Below, piece by piece: positions 36,357 through 46,929 of a stretch of DNA of 64,000 nt (its first letter is position 1; each line of letters opens with the position of its first letter). The stretch comes from Paragorgia papillata (Eukaryota; Cnidaria; Anthozoa; Scleralcyonacea; Coralliidae), in the NCBI GenBank assembly GCA_035771165.1, contig JAWNZC010000408.1, positions 248,001 through 312,000 on the forward strand, written 5' to 3'. Made by a program: the position numbers and the translations under genes. Below the pieces are notes generated by a model that made no database searches, was not told where the DNA came from, and saw nothing but the letters and a program-made list of their open reading frames with translations.

Positions 36357-39300
36357 GTATCAACTAGTGGTCTATTACAAATTCGGCATTCTACAAATTC
36401 GGCATTCTGTCGTATATACATTTTAGCGGACGCCATGTTTGGCCTAGATTGATGAAAGTTATTGGAGTGATGAAATCATGAAAACATTGGCCCGAAAGTA
36501 ATGGAAAATTGTTCAGTTTGACATTTTTGAATAAGAAAATGACTTCGCTTATGCCTGTGGAGTATATCTACACCAAATTGGAAGCAAAGTAATTACAATC
36601 TCGTTTTTTGTGAGCGATTGTTTACCATGTGCCATCGAGCTACTCTAAATTTTGAATGGGGAGACTTCTGCAAACAAAAAGGTTAAACTATCTGAAAATT
36701 TGGAACAATGTTTGATAAGACTTATTTACGTTAAAGAAAATTGTTTATGGTTGATACTAAAACAATTAGACAACTCTTTGTTTCACAAAACAAAATATAC
36801 AAGTTATTTCTAAACGCGGTTGGTATACTTCGGGCAAACCTGAACCGATCTCTGGACAGCTTGGTATTACTGAATCACTGATCTCAAGGAGAAGATGAAT
36901 CTAACTAAAATTTAGATTGGTATGGCTACAAGCTAGATTTAATGTAAGATTTTTCTGTGAAATGTCTGGCACAACAAACTTGCAGTTATTCTTTCGTTCA
37001 GTTGCTGTTTTAGTGCACGACTATAAGCGGACATACCGTAGATGCAGAGAGAGGCCTGACTTCACGTGGATACGTGCGAAAGGCAAATCACTCCAAAAAA
37101 TCTCCTACACCTTTATTAAGAATAAAAAAATCCCACAAATCTAAAAAAATCCGAGAAACTCTCAGAAAAATCCGTAAAAATCCCCCCATAAATCTCAAAA
37201 AAAATTCCCCAAAAATCCCACGGCCCACGGGATTTTGAAAGTCCAAAAAATCTCGTACGCTTTTTGGGAAGTGATTCGCCCCTCGGATACGTGTCGACTA
37301 AAAAGAAGACGACGTACAGTGTTGCACAACTTTACTTCACTTTACCACCATTGTTCAGTAAAACAGCAAGATTGACTGGTGCATCCAAACTTACATTTTC
37401 ACTCATAACAGTTCCTTTTTTCTTTTTTCTTCCAAACTGTCAAACGAAAAATAATTATATCAATGAAGTAGATCGAGTCATCAAGTAAAGACAATGACAA
37501 GATTGATTACACTGCTGTATATATTGTATTATTCATAAATAATAGAACATTATAGTATAATTAGGAAAACATTTCCCCTGCGCGTGTTTCTGTACTGTAA
37601 TAGATGACAGATGACGACACAGCGGGTAAAGAACAAAAAAAGAATCTCATAATTACACAAACGCTACCATTAGTGCAATCTTGGCTCTCCACTCGAGCCT
37701 CAGCAGCTCATGACATTTGTTAGAGCGACTAACCAGTCATTAGAATGTTACAGGTTCGATTTCTGTCTGAAGCATTTGAGCTTGACGGACGCCTACGGCC
37801 TACCGGTGTCACAGGAAATATGTCCCCCCCCCGGGATAGATTTCCTAGGGAGTGTCCCCCCCCCCAGGGACACATTTCCTAGGAAATATGCCCCCCCTTG
37901 GAAATTTGCCCCTCACCCCCAGAATGATTTCTTACAGGATAATTGATATACGTGTAATGTGGACAAAACTTTTTAAAAGTAAAAAATATATATTTCTGAA
38001 TGATAAATTATAAATTTACAAAAACTACAATATACAAACTTATTTATTTAATAAAAACTTTGGCTTAATTGGACTGTCATTAAACTAATAATTTTTACAA
38101 AGTTTTGATGGTGGAACACATGAATGGCAAAGTCATTCCTGATCACCTATCCCCCAGAATGGCAAAGAATGGCACATGAATGGCAAAGCCAGCATCACCT
38201 ATCCCCCAGCTACAGTACTACACCAGTATGACCAATTTTGACCGCTTTTGAGAGTCATCGCTCATTGAAAAAAGGCGTCTACTGCGTTTGCGAATCATGA
38301 CTACCATGCATAATAAATACTTCCGTATATACAGTTTTTTTGAAAAACGGCAAACTACACTATTATATTAATAACAAAGCAAGAAAATGGTGAGCTGCCG
38401 AGAATTTCGACAACGAAATACTGACGTTTCACGCGAAGCCCTTCATTAACCTCGAGACAACACGCTCTTTAGAAAGCAAAAAAGAGTTTCTTATCTAAAT
38501 ATATATTTAGCTGTTATAATTTACCATTCAGAAATATATATTTTTTACTTTTAAAACGTTTTGTCCACATTACACGTATATCAATTATCCTGCAAGGAAC
38601 CATTCTGAGGGAGGGGGGGGGGGGAATTTCCGAAGAGGGGGACATATTTCCTAGGAAATGTGTCCCTGGGGGACATATTTGGGGGGATCTGTTACATATA
38701 TTTACACACATTGCATACCTCATCATATTCACCATCTGAGTCAGTTCTTTCATTATATTCTACCTTTCCACGTTCATTAAACCCTCCACCAAGTCCTAGG
38801 ATTGAAAAACATAAAGCTGACCAGGAAGTACATGTTTAACCCATTGCTGTTAATACCTTGGCCAATGCCAGATTGACTTTCAGTCTATTAACATGCCCTT
38901 TTGTAATAACAGTTGAGTGTACTGTAGTATTTAATAGTATTCTATGCTCAATGGTTTATATATAATAGCAGATAATTTTACTTGTTATATTAGAGAATGT
39001 ACTGGTAACTAAAGAGTTGTTATATATTAAATGTCAGTGTTTCAATATCCAAGGCTTTCAGCAGTTTGGCATTCCAACTGAAGAGGACTGAAACACAGTG
39101 ACTACTGTATATTTGAGTAAGATTGTACTTCAACCCACAGTTAAAATCCTGACATCAGACATGGAACTAAAAAGTGGGTTTAACTTTGTGATAGTTCATG
39201 TGAAATTTGAAAACGCTTTTCTAAGCTACAACCGGGTTGGTTTTGTTGAGGTCAGTCAAGGAAGGTATCACGTTATACTTATATTCACAACTATATCATT

Positions 39301-42300
39301 TTTAGTCAAGAAAGTAATTAGTTTAGAAAGTAATATTATGCGTCTTGATTTAAATATGGAGTTGGCTCAAAACTCTATGCTCTAGCTTCTTCAGGGCCAT
39401 ATTATACGAGATACATGTATATCACAAACAAACATATGCCGCATATGCGCAGTAAAGACTGTGATTTCCCAAGCTGTGCAAGACTGCATGTTCCTACTGA
39501 ATAATCACCCAGAGCAGGGGCGCAACTAGGAATTTTCGAGGACAGGGGCCTATGAGTGCTATTTGGGCAAAGTTACTTTAGGCGTCCGCATTTTTATAGA
39601 GGTCCATCTTTAACGGCATTTCCCAATATAAAACATATTTGTAAAAATGAGGGCAAAGAGATTGTCTTTAGGAAAAGGGCAGGGGTCGCTTAACTTTTTG
39701 GTGAGAGGCAGTGCGCTAACAGCACACGCCACCCGTGCTCCCCATAACGCCACCCGTGCTCCCCATAACGCCACCCGTGATCCCCGTGGCATTTTGCCAC
39801 GCGCCTCGTTTGTTATGACAGCGATAGATGTATGTCACGCGCCAGTTTGGACAAAATGTTCAAAAAAACACATTCCTTACGTCTAAGCGCAATGTCTAAC
39901 AACCTAGCATAACTTCCTACAACGTAGCGGGACATTCTATAGCGTACAGTAGGTAATGTAGGGTGACGTCTTATAACGCAGCCTAACGTCTTATAACGCA
40001 GTGTAACGTCTTACAACGCAGTGCAATGTCTTACGATGTATCGTATACAGTCACATTGTAACAAAACGTCTTATATACTGTAACAAGGTTGTGTTAGGTT
40101 CTGCTCGTTTCCTGAAAAGTGATATTGGTAGTTAAATTTCGAACAAACGGCATTGTACAAACCTGTTCTTCTTTCTTTGTGGCCAACTTTCGGTGCATTA
40201 CAAACATTGCAAGTTGAGCGTCGAGCCCAGTTTATGTTCCCACATCTACATTTATGATGAAAAAAATTTGCCTTTTACAGATCAAGTTAACCCACTCCCG
40301 TCTAGGCTGGCTAAAGGGCCGTCTTAGCTTGCTCAGGCAGGAGTGGGTTAATGGGTTACCCATTGCTGTCTATATACAGTAGCTGGCTGAGAGGACTCCC
40401 TTTAACGAGTAAAGTTGGCTGGGTCTGGCATTGAAGTGCACATGAAACAAAAATGAACCCAAACAGTGAAATAAAAGTAGTGTGCTGCGTAGGCAGTGTT
40501 GAAACAACAATCGAAATATAGTAAGGTTAGATATACTGCCGAAACGGAGAACGTAGGAGTCTAACGTTTCGAACGAAGGCCCTTCGTCAGAGAGAAACGT
40601 GAAGTAATTATCTCTGACGAAGGGCCTTCGCTCGAAATGTTAGACCCCTAGGTACGACCATAGTTAATAGAACGTTCTCTGTTTCAGCAGTACATCTAAC
40701 CTTACCATATTTCGATTGTTCAAACAAAAATTAAGTCAGTTTTATTTGAAAGAACATTTAAAATGACAGAGGAACATCTTTTGCGGGTTTTCGTTTCCTT
40801 GCTTCGTTGTTGAGATATTTCAGTTTGTTTAATACAATTCTACTTACTTTCCACATTGCCAGTCATCAGCACTAAACAAGCCCTTGCTCTTTTCTGCAAT
40901 ATGTTTTCCAATTTCTGCTCCACTTCTCTTAACTTTATCCTCTTTTCCTTTTTCTGGATATTAAAACAATTATATTTCATAACATACATTGTACATGTAT
41001 AAGTGTTCATCAACTAAAACTACTATTAATTAAAGTTTTGAACCAAGACTATACTCAAATTTCTGTCGAAATTCACTAAAAAGATGACAGATATTGATAA
41101 CTAGAGATAATAGAGTGTTTAAGCTTCGTGTTCCTACGTCAAATGGCAGGCAAAGTTACTGTAAATTTCTTATTTAAAACAACCACTTACATAAAATGCC
41201 AACCTAAATTCAATCCTGCAAGTCTGCATCTCTCAGCATTTTTTCTTGCCTCCAAGACAGCGCTCAATGGCTGTGTTAATTATGCAAAGTGACGTTTGGT
41301 ATTTTAAGATTATCACCAAAATTAATGATCTGTGACTTAAGATGAAAACATGTGATAATTTACATTGTTATATCCCAGACCAAAGATGAAATCCTATTGG
41401 TCAAATCATGGTCACGTGTCGTTAAACAAACTCAATGTTTCTTTCTGTCCAGGGAAACATTGCACTGTTTCCCTCTGACGTCAACAATGAAGAAGGAAAC
41501 AGTGCAATGTTTCCCTCTGATGTCAGCTTTAATCATGCATTGTTCACGTGAATACACAATTATTATCAGTGATGGATCCAGCTTGATCTGGTAGGGGGGG
41601 GGGGTGCTGCAGCGGCGGATCTAGAATTTTTGTAACCTTAGTCAAACCATTCCTAGGGGGGTCTGGGGGCATGCCCCCCAAGAAAATTTTGAAATTTGGA
41701 CCTCTGAAAAGGCATTTCCTGCATTCTGACGGTACTTTGAAGAAAGATTTAAAAGTTTTAAATCGTGTTTTCAGTAGCACATTTTATCAAACCTGGAAGG
41801 TGTCAAATAAATTTAGGGATAAAGTGGACATTTTATTATGGATTTTATTAGGGATATCACAAGGAAGCTAGACATTAGAAATGTGATTGACATTTCAATG
41901 AAAAGCCACGTCGCATCCCACTGCAGCACCCCCCTGTAAATCCATCACTGATTATTATTGCATCAGCTCAAGAACTTTGAACTCTTTGGAACATTTTGAA
42001 AACAAGAGCTTGTTTGGTATGGAATAGTCCATTTTCCAAAAGAAAGAATATCTTCTATACATATCTTCAAAGAAAGTCTGAAGAAAACCTTCTTTGTACT
42101 TGTTGAGACTGGTGTATTTGTTTACATGTACATGTAGTTTAATTAAAATTAGGAAGACAAAGTCAAAGCATTCTGGTAAGTCTTTTTTGCCTTTTATGCC
42201 TTTCGAGTCAGCTTGGTATTTTAAAAGTCTTTGGTTATAACAAAACGCTTGTTGACTTTTGCCTCGAGAAACATCGAGTTTTACAGTCCCTCATGCTTCA

Positions 42301-44112
42301 ATGTCACCCTCGGGCTAAAGCACTCGGGTGACATTGAAGACTTCAGGTCCGTAAAACTCGATGTTTCCCTCGGTGCCACCAAACCTGTCAACGTGAAAAT
42401 AGCAGGAGTGCATCAGTGCAGTACTCAGCACACCTTGGTTGACCTAGGCATGCGATAGCGTGGGGTGTTTAATTTTCAGGGCATGGAAAATAGTCTACAA
42501 GGCTACGTGATAAATTTCAAGCACCTGTTCAATCAACGTCTCCTTCTCTTCTTTACTCCAGAGCTCGTCGTTAATCGTAATTAATGCTGGTGAGTCCGAT
42601 GCCATTGTATTTGAATTCAAAACCTGATGACCATCGAGTGCATCTATTAATTACTACATGTTTGCCAACATCAAACGTTTCCCTTTTCCAGGAGCAATTT
42701 GATAGGTTTTATATTTACCAATCATCCTGAGATGATTAAACATGATTGGTTGAGATAATAATGGGGGTTTAACAAACGCTAATGTTAATAATAAAGATTG
42801 ATGTGGGTGCATGTAATTTTTTTATTACGAAGATGTTTCAGTTTTCAACTGGCAAAATTTTCTGCTTAGAAAATGTGGTTCCACTGGGAAAATTCAGCCT
42901 TGTAGAAAACCAACTAAGAATCGTTTGTGACATGTGATGGAGCACATGCTTTATCCACATCAGGTGTGTGAAGAGGTGTGCACATGCAATCACACGCCTC
43001 TCATGAGGGATTTATAATCATGAGCCATTTTCTTTTGTTGGAAATGCAAGATAAATTATAAACTTAGACAAACATGAACTCAACATCAGCTGTGCGCTTC
43101 GCTATTGACATGATGATATTATTTAATTTGAGATCAACAGGTGTCTATCAGGTAACCAGTATATTTGTGTAAACAACTTCAAAACAGTATGTACATGTAC
43201 TGTACACTACTGTAACTCCAAAAGTAAGACCTCCACATCACACTGGAAAGTTCGTAAAATGCATGATGGGAATCAAATTTCAACAACCGTTTTGCACAGG
43301 CATCTCATGAAAATTGCATGAGCTTGCACATGGAAATGACTAGTTTCCAAGGCACCCTTGAATAAAATGGTGGTTACAACCATTTATCACTGAATGTAGG
43401 TGAAAATTTCACGATCAAAGGCAATATTTCCCAAAATTGTGCAACTACTGCAATTTCTTTTACAAAGATTGCACAGCTGTGGGAAATGTTTGTGAAAATC
43501 TGGCCTCCACTAATAAATACTATACTTTTTAATAACGCTGTGCCCTAGAGATGTGACAAGTGAGCACTGATTGACTAATTGTTGTCATATTTGAAAAGTA
43601 TCAAAGAGTTGGTACAACTAGTGAATCTGAATCAATAGCCTTAATGTAGACAACTGCATATTCTTCCAGTAACAGCAAGTATATATAAACCGCCTTATAC
43701 TGAAATTTCAACGCTTTGATTAGACTCCCAAACAAACAAAATATTAATTCATGTAACAAATACAAGTATTAAACAACAAAAAAGGTCTAAGATAAAAAGT
43801 TATCGGCTGACAGCCGGGAACATGTCACACTCTTGCTAAACATCACAAGAATTCACCGTGAATTAACCGTCAGTTTAACGAGTTATTGCTATTATAAACT
43901 GTAACAAGTGAACATCACATCATGTGTTTTATACCTTTTCCACAACGATTACAATTTGACCTTCGGGCGAAGTTTAGATTTCCACAACTATGAAAAAAAG
44001 ACGAAGGGTAAACGCTTGGGTTGTTAAAGTCCCTTTTCCAATTTCAATGCACCTATTACCTTTCATCTGAGCACGTCCAGTCACCCTCAGAAACCTTTAG
44101 TCGTTTCGACAT
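30910..44112 (-). CDS. ZRANB2: RanBP2-type zinc finger splicing factor ZRANB2
   Basis: Nine coding exons on the minus strand: 44060-44112, 43935-43987, 40848-40953, 40163-40245, 38719-38795, 37395-37436, 35053-35166, 33480-33541 and 30910-31081. All junctions are GT/AG and all phases agree, giving 253 residues. Zinc finger 1 has Cys 14, 19, 30 and 33 with W12 and NFARR. Finger 2 has Cys 69, 72, 83 and 86 with W67 and NWARR. These residues read GGU-type RNA in the family. Then come LGGGFNERGKVEYNER, SDGEYDEFGRKKKK, an acidic tract ending DADLSKYDLDEDEDEE, and a short Arg/Ser tail. Human ZRANB2 has the same order but a longer RS domain. The 3' end could be alternatively spliced. The last intron donor overlaps an in-frame TAA, so its retention would end the protein at DQGW. 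Confidence 0.95.
31912..32155. repeat. Two tandem copies of a GAGTAAAATCGTCTGGCGTT repeat
   Basis: Two units of about 125 bp run head to tail. Each goes from CCAGGTTTCCGG through GACGAGTAAAATCGTCTG and TTAGCCAGAGTAAAATTAAT to CAACTGTGGCCAGTAAAGGG. The unit ends are partly inverted (CCCTTTATTGGCCAGG / GGCCAGTAAAGGG). Diverged relatives are at 40340-40435 and 50065-50160. Confidence 0.85.
32786..33371. repeat. Fold-back element, arms about 200 bp
   Basis: TGTATGCACAGCCTAGACA pairs with the inverse near 33370. Further in, GAAGGCCTAG and AATTGCCAACAACATCTC pair with the 33258-33285 region. TAAAGATAGCGACATACAGT is inverted near 33195-33235. Confidence 0.88.
33741..33960. repeat. Dispersed repeat rich in GAATTAAATTCGTCT, copy 1
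   Basis: This starts near GCGCTAAACGTCGCACAATA and contains several GAATTAAATTCGTC units. Inverted relatives are at 51360-51560, and at 51630-52096 where another MITE has inserted. The segment ATTCGGCGTCTTGTTTTCAA at the inner end matches 51365-51395 inverted. Confidence 0.75.
34285..34365 (-). repeat. tRNA-derived SINE head
   Basis: On the minus strand the sequence reads like a tRNA. An A-box-like GGCTCTATAGTCAGAGCGTC is followed by a B-box GTTCGAACCCTG. A shorter copy of its outer part, GACCGGTTAGACG, is at about 34446-34500. The acceptor stem is not intact, so it is a SINE and not a working tRNA. A plus-strand relative is at 37706-37776. Confidence 0.65.
34677..34856. repeat. MITE with AGAGCGTTTTCA ends and TGACGTCA, copy 2
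   Basis: ATAGAGCGTTTTCA at the left is inverted at the right (TGAAAACGCTCTAT), next to CACGTGA. Internal TGACGTCACGGCGGCCATAT and CCAATATGGCCGCCAT blocks match 21243-21418. It lies in ZRANB2 intron 7. Confidence 0.85.
35461..35566. repeat. Hairpin, GATAAAGCAT / ATGCTTTATC arms
   Basis: CGATCTGTATCTGATTTAC and its inverse GTAAATCAGATACAGATCG flank a GCTGCATGC-containing tip. Confidence 0.85.
36036..36179. repeat. Hairpin MITE, TATATCATACAC family, copy 2
   Basis: This is nearly identical to 8064-8214 and includes the GAGGAGTGTTTCATCAGGAT arm and the tip GAGGCGAAGCCGAGG. The shared flank continues to about 36320. Confidence 0.88.
36320..37394. other. ZRANB2 intron 6 remainder: AT-rich, no gene seen
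   Basis: There is a (TA)n run near 36325-36355 and a low-complexity AAAAATCCC-rich stretch at about 37080-37250. The (GAATTC)GGCATTCTACAAATTC duplicate at 36380-36405 is the only other structure. Confidence 0.4.
37706..37776 (+). repeat. tRNA-like SINE head
   Basis: GCTCATGACATTTGTTAGAG followed by CAGGTTCGATTTCTG resembles A and B boxes and matches the minus-strand unit at 34285-34365. The acceptor stem is decayed. Confidence 0.5.
37809..38690. repeat. Fold-back element with C/G homopolymer runs
   Basis: The arms of about 190 bp pair. ATTTCCTAGGAAAT is in both, C8-C12 runs on the left face G10-12 on the right, and GGATAATTGATATACGTGTA is inverted at about 38572-38592. The right arm ends about 30 bp from exon 5 of ZRANB2, on its donor side. 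Confidence 0.88.
39700..39785. repeat. Short tandem repeat, GTGCTCCCCATAACGCCACCC
   Basis: Two and a half units of about 22 bp. The open frames on both strands here come from the repeat. Confidence 0.8.
39890..40075. repeat. Degenerate tandem repeat, about 20-bp unit
   Basis: Units of the form ACGTCTTATAACGCAGTGTA recur about nine times with increasing divergence to both sides. The array lies in ZRANB2 intron 4, about 90 bp from exon 4. Confidence 0.85.
40282..40435. repeat. Hairpin TTAACCCACTCC plus GAGTAAA/GTCTGGCATT fragment
   Basis: GTTAACCCACTCC is inverted at 40338-40351 (GGAGTGGGTTAA). It is followed by a diverged piece of the family seen in tandem at 31912-32155. Confidence 0.65.
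40497..40727. repeat. Hairpin MITE of the GAAGGGCCTT family, copy 2
   Basis: TTGAAACAACAATCGAAATA at the left is inverted at the right. The tip carries CGAAGGCCCTTCGTCAGAGA and its inverse. It matches 10104-10312 and lies in ZRANB2 intron 3. Confidence 0.85.
41362..42395. mobile_element. Inverted-repeat element related to 17846-19178
   Basis: This shares CAAAGATGAAATCCTATTGG, the GAAACATTGCACTGTTTCCC hairpin, ACAAAACGCTTGTTGACTTT and the TCGATGTTTCCCTCGG end with the MKNK-intron element. It lacks the LINE found there and carries its own hAT insertion at 41567-41950. It lies in ZRANB2 intron 2. Confidence 0.75.
41567..41950. mobile_element. hAT-like MITE, 8-bp TSD, inside another element
   Basis: CAGTGATGGATCCAGC at the left and its near-inverse ending ATCCATCACTG at the right are flanked by ATTATTAT at 41559-41566 and 41951-41958. 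The related element near 18115-18130 has an uninterrupted site. The interior includes a G-run and GCATGCCCCCCAAGAAAATT. Confidence 0.85.
42525..42605 (-). CDS. Unidentified short coding-like exon
   Basis: On the minus strand an ATG at 42605 opens 27 codons with a protein-like composition, MASDSPALITINDELW followed by SKEEKETLIEQ. It is followed by a possible GTGCTT donor. Without splicing the frame continues nine codons to a stop. I do not recognise the protein. It lies in ZRANB2 intron 2 on the same strand, but its phase does not fit ZRANB2 exon 3, so it is not an obvious alternative first exon. It could be a first exon of a nested gene, a retrocopy piece or chance. Confidence 0.25.
42606..43934. 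other. ZRANB2 intron 2 remainder: no gene seen
   Basis: The only structure noted is a short inverted pair near 42715-42765 (ACCAATCATCCTGAG / AACATGATTGGT). No conserved frame or clear transposon ends. Confidence 0.4.
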
Positions 44113-44467
44113 TTTGAAACGTGAACACCAAGTTCCATACCCCAGCATACCCCAAGCTCCGGCGCCCTCTCGGTGCCCAATCAGGAGGGGGAACACCTTT
44201 GATGACATTTGTCTTTTAATTTGAAAGTCAGTTTTTTTAATGTGATTTATGGCGTAGAAGTAAAAAGCCAGAGTACTTTTTTACGGATGTACAGGAGGGA
44301 GAAGATTTATATAGCTACAGTACGCCTTATTTTAAGATTAACTCAAAAGTCAGAGATCAACTAGTAAATGATTTCACGATGGCTCCCCCCTGCTTTTCAG
44401 GCTTTCTTCAGGCGCTATTCAGTACTCGGGTCAGCTGGCAGGCATCAGTATCGCCTTAAAATTCAAG
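44113..44467. promoter_or_regulatory. Divergent promoter region, ZRANB2 and candidate SPTLC1 exon 1
   Basis: The ATGs of ZRANB2 (minus, 44112) and the plus-strand exon at 44468 are only 355 bp apart, head to head. The spacer is free of recognisable MITEs. It contains a CCAAT box (CCCAATCAGG near 44177) and a GC-richer stretch near 44150-44190. The transcription starts cannot be placed. Confidence 0.5.
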
Positions 44468-44569
44468 ATGGCGTCTCAAAGCACTTGCGACGGGGATCCA
44501 GCGAAGTCATTGTCTTATTTAGCGTTGTCGTTTGCCAAAGTTGTTCAGCTATGGGATATTTACATCGGG
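44468..44569 (+). CDS. Candidate first coding exon (SPTLC1 5' exon?)
   Basis: The ATG at 44468 opens 34 codons, MASQSTCDGDPAKSLSY then LALSFAKVVQLWDIYIG, ending exactly at a consensus donor GGG|GTAAGT in phase 0. The next secure plus-strand exon, SPTLC1 at 60868, starts in phase 0 with APFYHILFE. Animal SPTLC1 begins with a short N-terminal helix ending just before AP.YH, so the length, phase and position fit. Direct similarity in this region is weak. A PRC1 N-terminus (a motif like IWELIG) was also considered. The intron would be 16.3 kb and would contain the GPCR. Confidence 0.45.
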
Positions 44570-45157
44570 GTAAGTTCAATAGATTATTTGATAGTTGCCT
44601 ATTTATTTTTGTGTTTTCTTAAAAGCGTTTTTTTCTGGGTGTGGTTTAATACTTGAGTTCTGGACTTTGATTTATATTTTCAGTATTTCAACTGATAATA
44701 TATCTCAAAATTGAAGGACAAACTCGACAAACTGCTTCTAGTTAACCGATTAGTAAGGGCTTAGCCAGATGTGTTAAAACGATACCAAGCGTATAGCAGC
44801 TTGATATAAAATTATAATAAAATTTAAATAAATAAATGTCATTGTTTAAACATGTATAAAAACATGCTCAAATATTTGCTAAATCTATTATAAACACAGC
44901 TGTAGGATTTTTAGTCTAGAACATGTTTATATAGCCAACACAAAGGGTTTGATGGGAGCTGCTACTGTGTACTGTACTCAAAGCAGCTAATCCCTATGCT
45001 TTAATTATTAAGCCACAACTGCCACAAATATTTATATACAAAGTAAGTGCAGTCAAACCCCTATTACAGTAATTTGCAACTCACTTTTCACCCAAATCTT
45101 CAGAAATTCGTTCCGAAGTTTGCAAGTTCATTGGGAAGTTCAAAGTTAATTTTGAAC
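44570..45157. other. Gene-free stretch after the candidate exon
   Basis: AT-rich with no obvious exon or transposon. A TTTCAGTATTTCAACTGATA stretch near 44682 looks like an acceptor but opens no convincing frame. Confidence 0.35.
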
Positions 45158-45159
45158 TA

Positions 45160-46821
45160 CAGTACTGCTCAGAAGTAACCTATCTAAAACTGCGGTCGTT
45201 CGGTGGTTGATCCACGAGTCAACCGCTGATCAACCGCAGGTCATCATCGGTTCATCGGCGGTCAATCAGCAGTTGGACCATAACCTAACCGAACCGCAGC
45301 CGCAAGGTTCGTACGTTCTCGTAACACCGAGAAAAACTTGCATATTTCTGAAGTTTGGTGTCCTTAATTTTTCGAAGGCAAGGCAAGTCTGTTGTGCTGA
45401 CATCCAATTTGAAATGGGAAAGCTATTTCGCTATGCCAGAGAACAAGTTGTTGCATTATATTCCTCTAACGTTTCAGTTACGAAGATTACTCAATTACTC
45501 GGAGAGGAAGGGATAAAACATCCCACTGACAGCTGTGAGTCTGTTTCTCTCTCGCTATCACCAAACAATTTATCAATGGCAACATGAAGGAAAATGATGA
45601 ACTAACTGCTTCTGAATTAAAGCAGAAACTGGTGGAGGAGTCTGGCGTGGATGTTTCACTTGCCACCATTCGCTGAGTTAGACACGACAAGCTTAATAAT
45701 TGATTAGTTGGGAGTATATATAGGATATGTTTTTAAACATATATATACAAACGGAATAATTAATTAGGTGGCAAACGAATAAGAAGTGTCAAGTCACGGT
45801 GCAGGAAATGACTAGAATAATTATACTTTCTGAAATTGTCGGCTGGTCATGGCTTTTGTCTTTTGATTAAATTACCCATTGTCGTGAAATTCAATTTGAT
45901 CGATGAATAATCTTACCATTCTTGGCCGTGAATGTTATACAATTTTGGAAATGTTATACAAATTGTCGAATAAGTCAATGTTCAACTAACAACGACAGAC
46001 TTTAATATTCAAGTTTAGTCCAGCTTTCATCACTTCATTTATTCACCTGACATGCACTCAAAATTTTCCTTGTTGTTTAATACGTAAAAAGCACTACAGC
46101 CTTGTGTGTCTGCGTAAGCCGTTTTACTTAGTTGCATTGTTCGTTAATATATAGATTATCCTAGAGCTTGGATGAGGCCCAAGCACTGCATTGTAACTCA
46201 GTGGCCCGAGCACTGATTGTACTGTAAATCAGTTTTGAAAAGCCCTAAAGGGGACACGGATTAAAATCTAAAAAATAGAACTGCAGTGTTATAGTTATAT
46301 CTCTCACAACAACAAAGTCAAAACCGATAATGCGGCCTTTTCGAGTTGTGAAACCAATCTCTCAATTGAAGGTTTTATCTTGTGTTTGGCAACATTTCAG
46401 AATTCAAAAACTAACAACTACTTATCATCAGGCAGTAGATATTTGTTATGAATTTTGTTAAATGTTTTTTGACAAACTCTACCCTGCTATAACTGTATAT
46501 AACTGTATCAGAGTGTGAATGTTTTCAACTGCAAAACGAGTTTTAGCCTTCTTTGACATTGGATTTGTTTTGAATTTGCTATGGCATGACTTGTAACATT
46601 TGTTTTTGTTTTTGACTTGTACGTGTTTGTTGCCTAATTTTACATGTGCAGTCGGAATAAGTCGGTACTCGTGGTGTTCGGTTAACCACGGTTTCCCTCT
46701 TGCAGTTCACGTAGTGACACCAACCTCACCGCAACCACACTGCCAACTAACTGCCAGTTAACCACAACTGCACCACCAGTTAACTGCAACCGCAGTGTTA
46801 GGTTATTTCTGAGCAGTACTG
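45160..46821 (+). mobile_element. Tc1/mariner-type transposon, TA TSD, degraded
   Basis: The left end CAGTACTGCTCAGAAGTAAC and right end GTTATTTCTGAGCAGTACTG are inverses. TA flanks both sides (45158-45159 and 46822-46823). The ends continue as an imperfect inverted repeat with AACTGCGG units, and clusters of AACCGCAG/CAACCGC lie near both ends. The 1662-bp body carries a decayed transposase at 45414-45706. Confidence 0.85.
45414..45706 (+). pseudogene. Transposase N-terminal fragment (Tc1-like HTH)
   Basis: From MGKLFRYAREQVVALYSS to ITQLLGEEGIK the frame resembles the first helix-turn-helix of Tc1-type DNA-binding domains. After a frame change the second half continues as NDELTASELKQKLVEESG then VDVSLATIR, followed by an in-frame TGA and VRHDK. 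No DDE catalytic region is recognisable downstream, so the copy cannot encode an active enzyme. Confidence 0.75.
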
Positions 46822-46929
46822 TAAGCACACAAACAAGGTTTTAATGCTCTATGTCAGTTCATTTCACCCTTATTTATTCACAAATTCAAGTAAACAAACA
46901 TGCAACAGAATGAGTTAAACAGTTTTTCA

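Noticed and set aside
44468..44569. PRC1 (cytokinesis regulator) first exon
   Set aside because: The LWDIYIG end resembles the PRC1 IWELIG motif, but the glycine is one residue out of register and no following PRC1 exon was found. The SPTLC1 link is preferred at low confidence.
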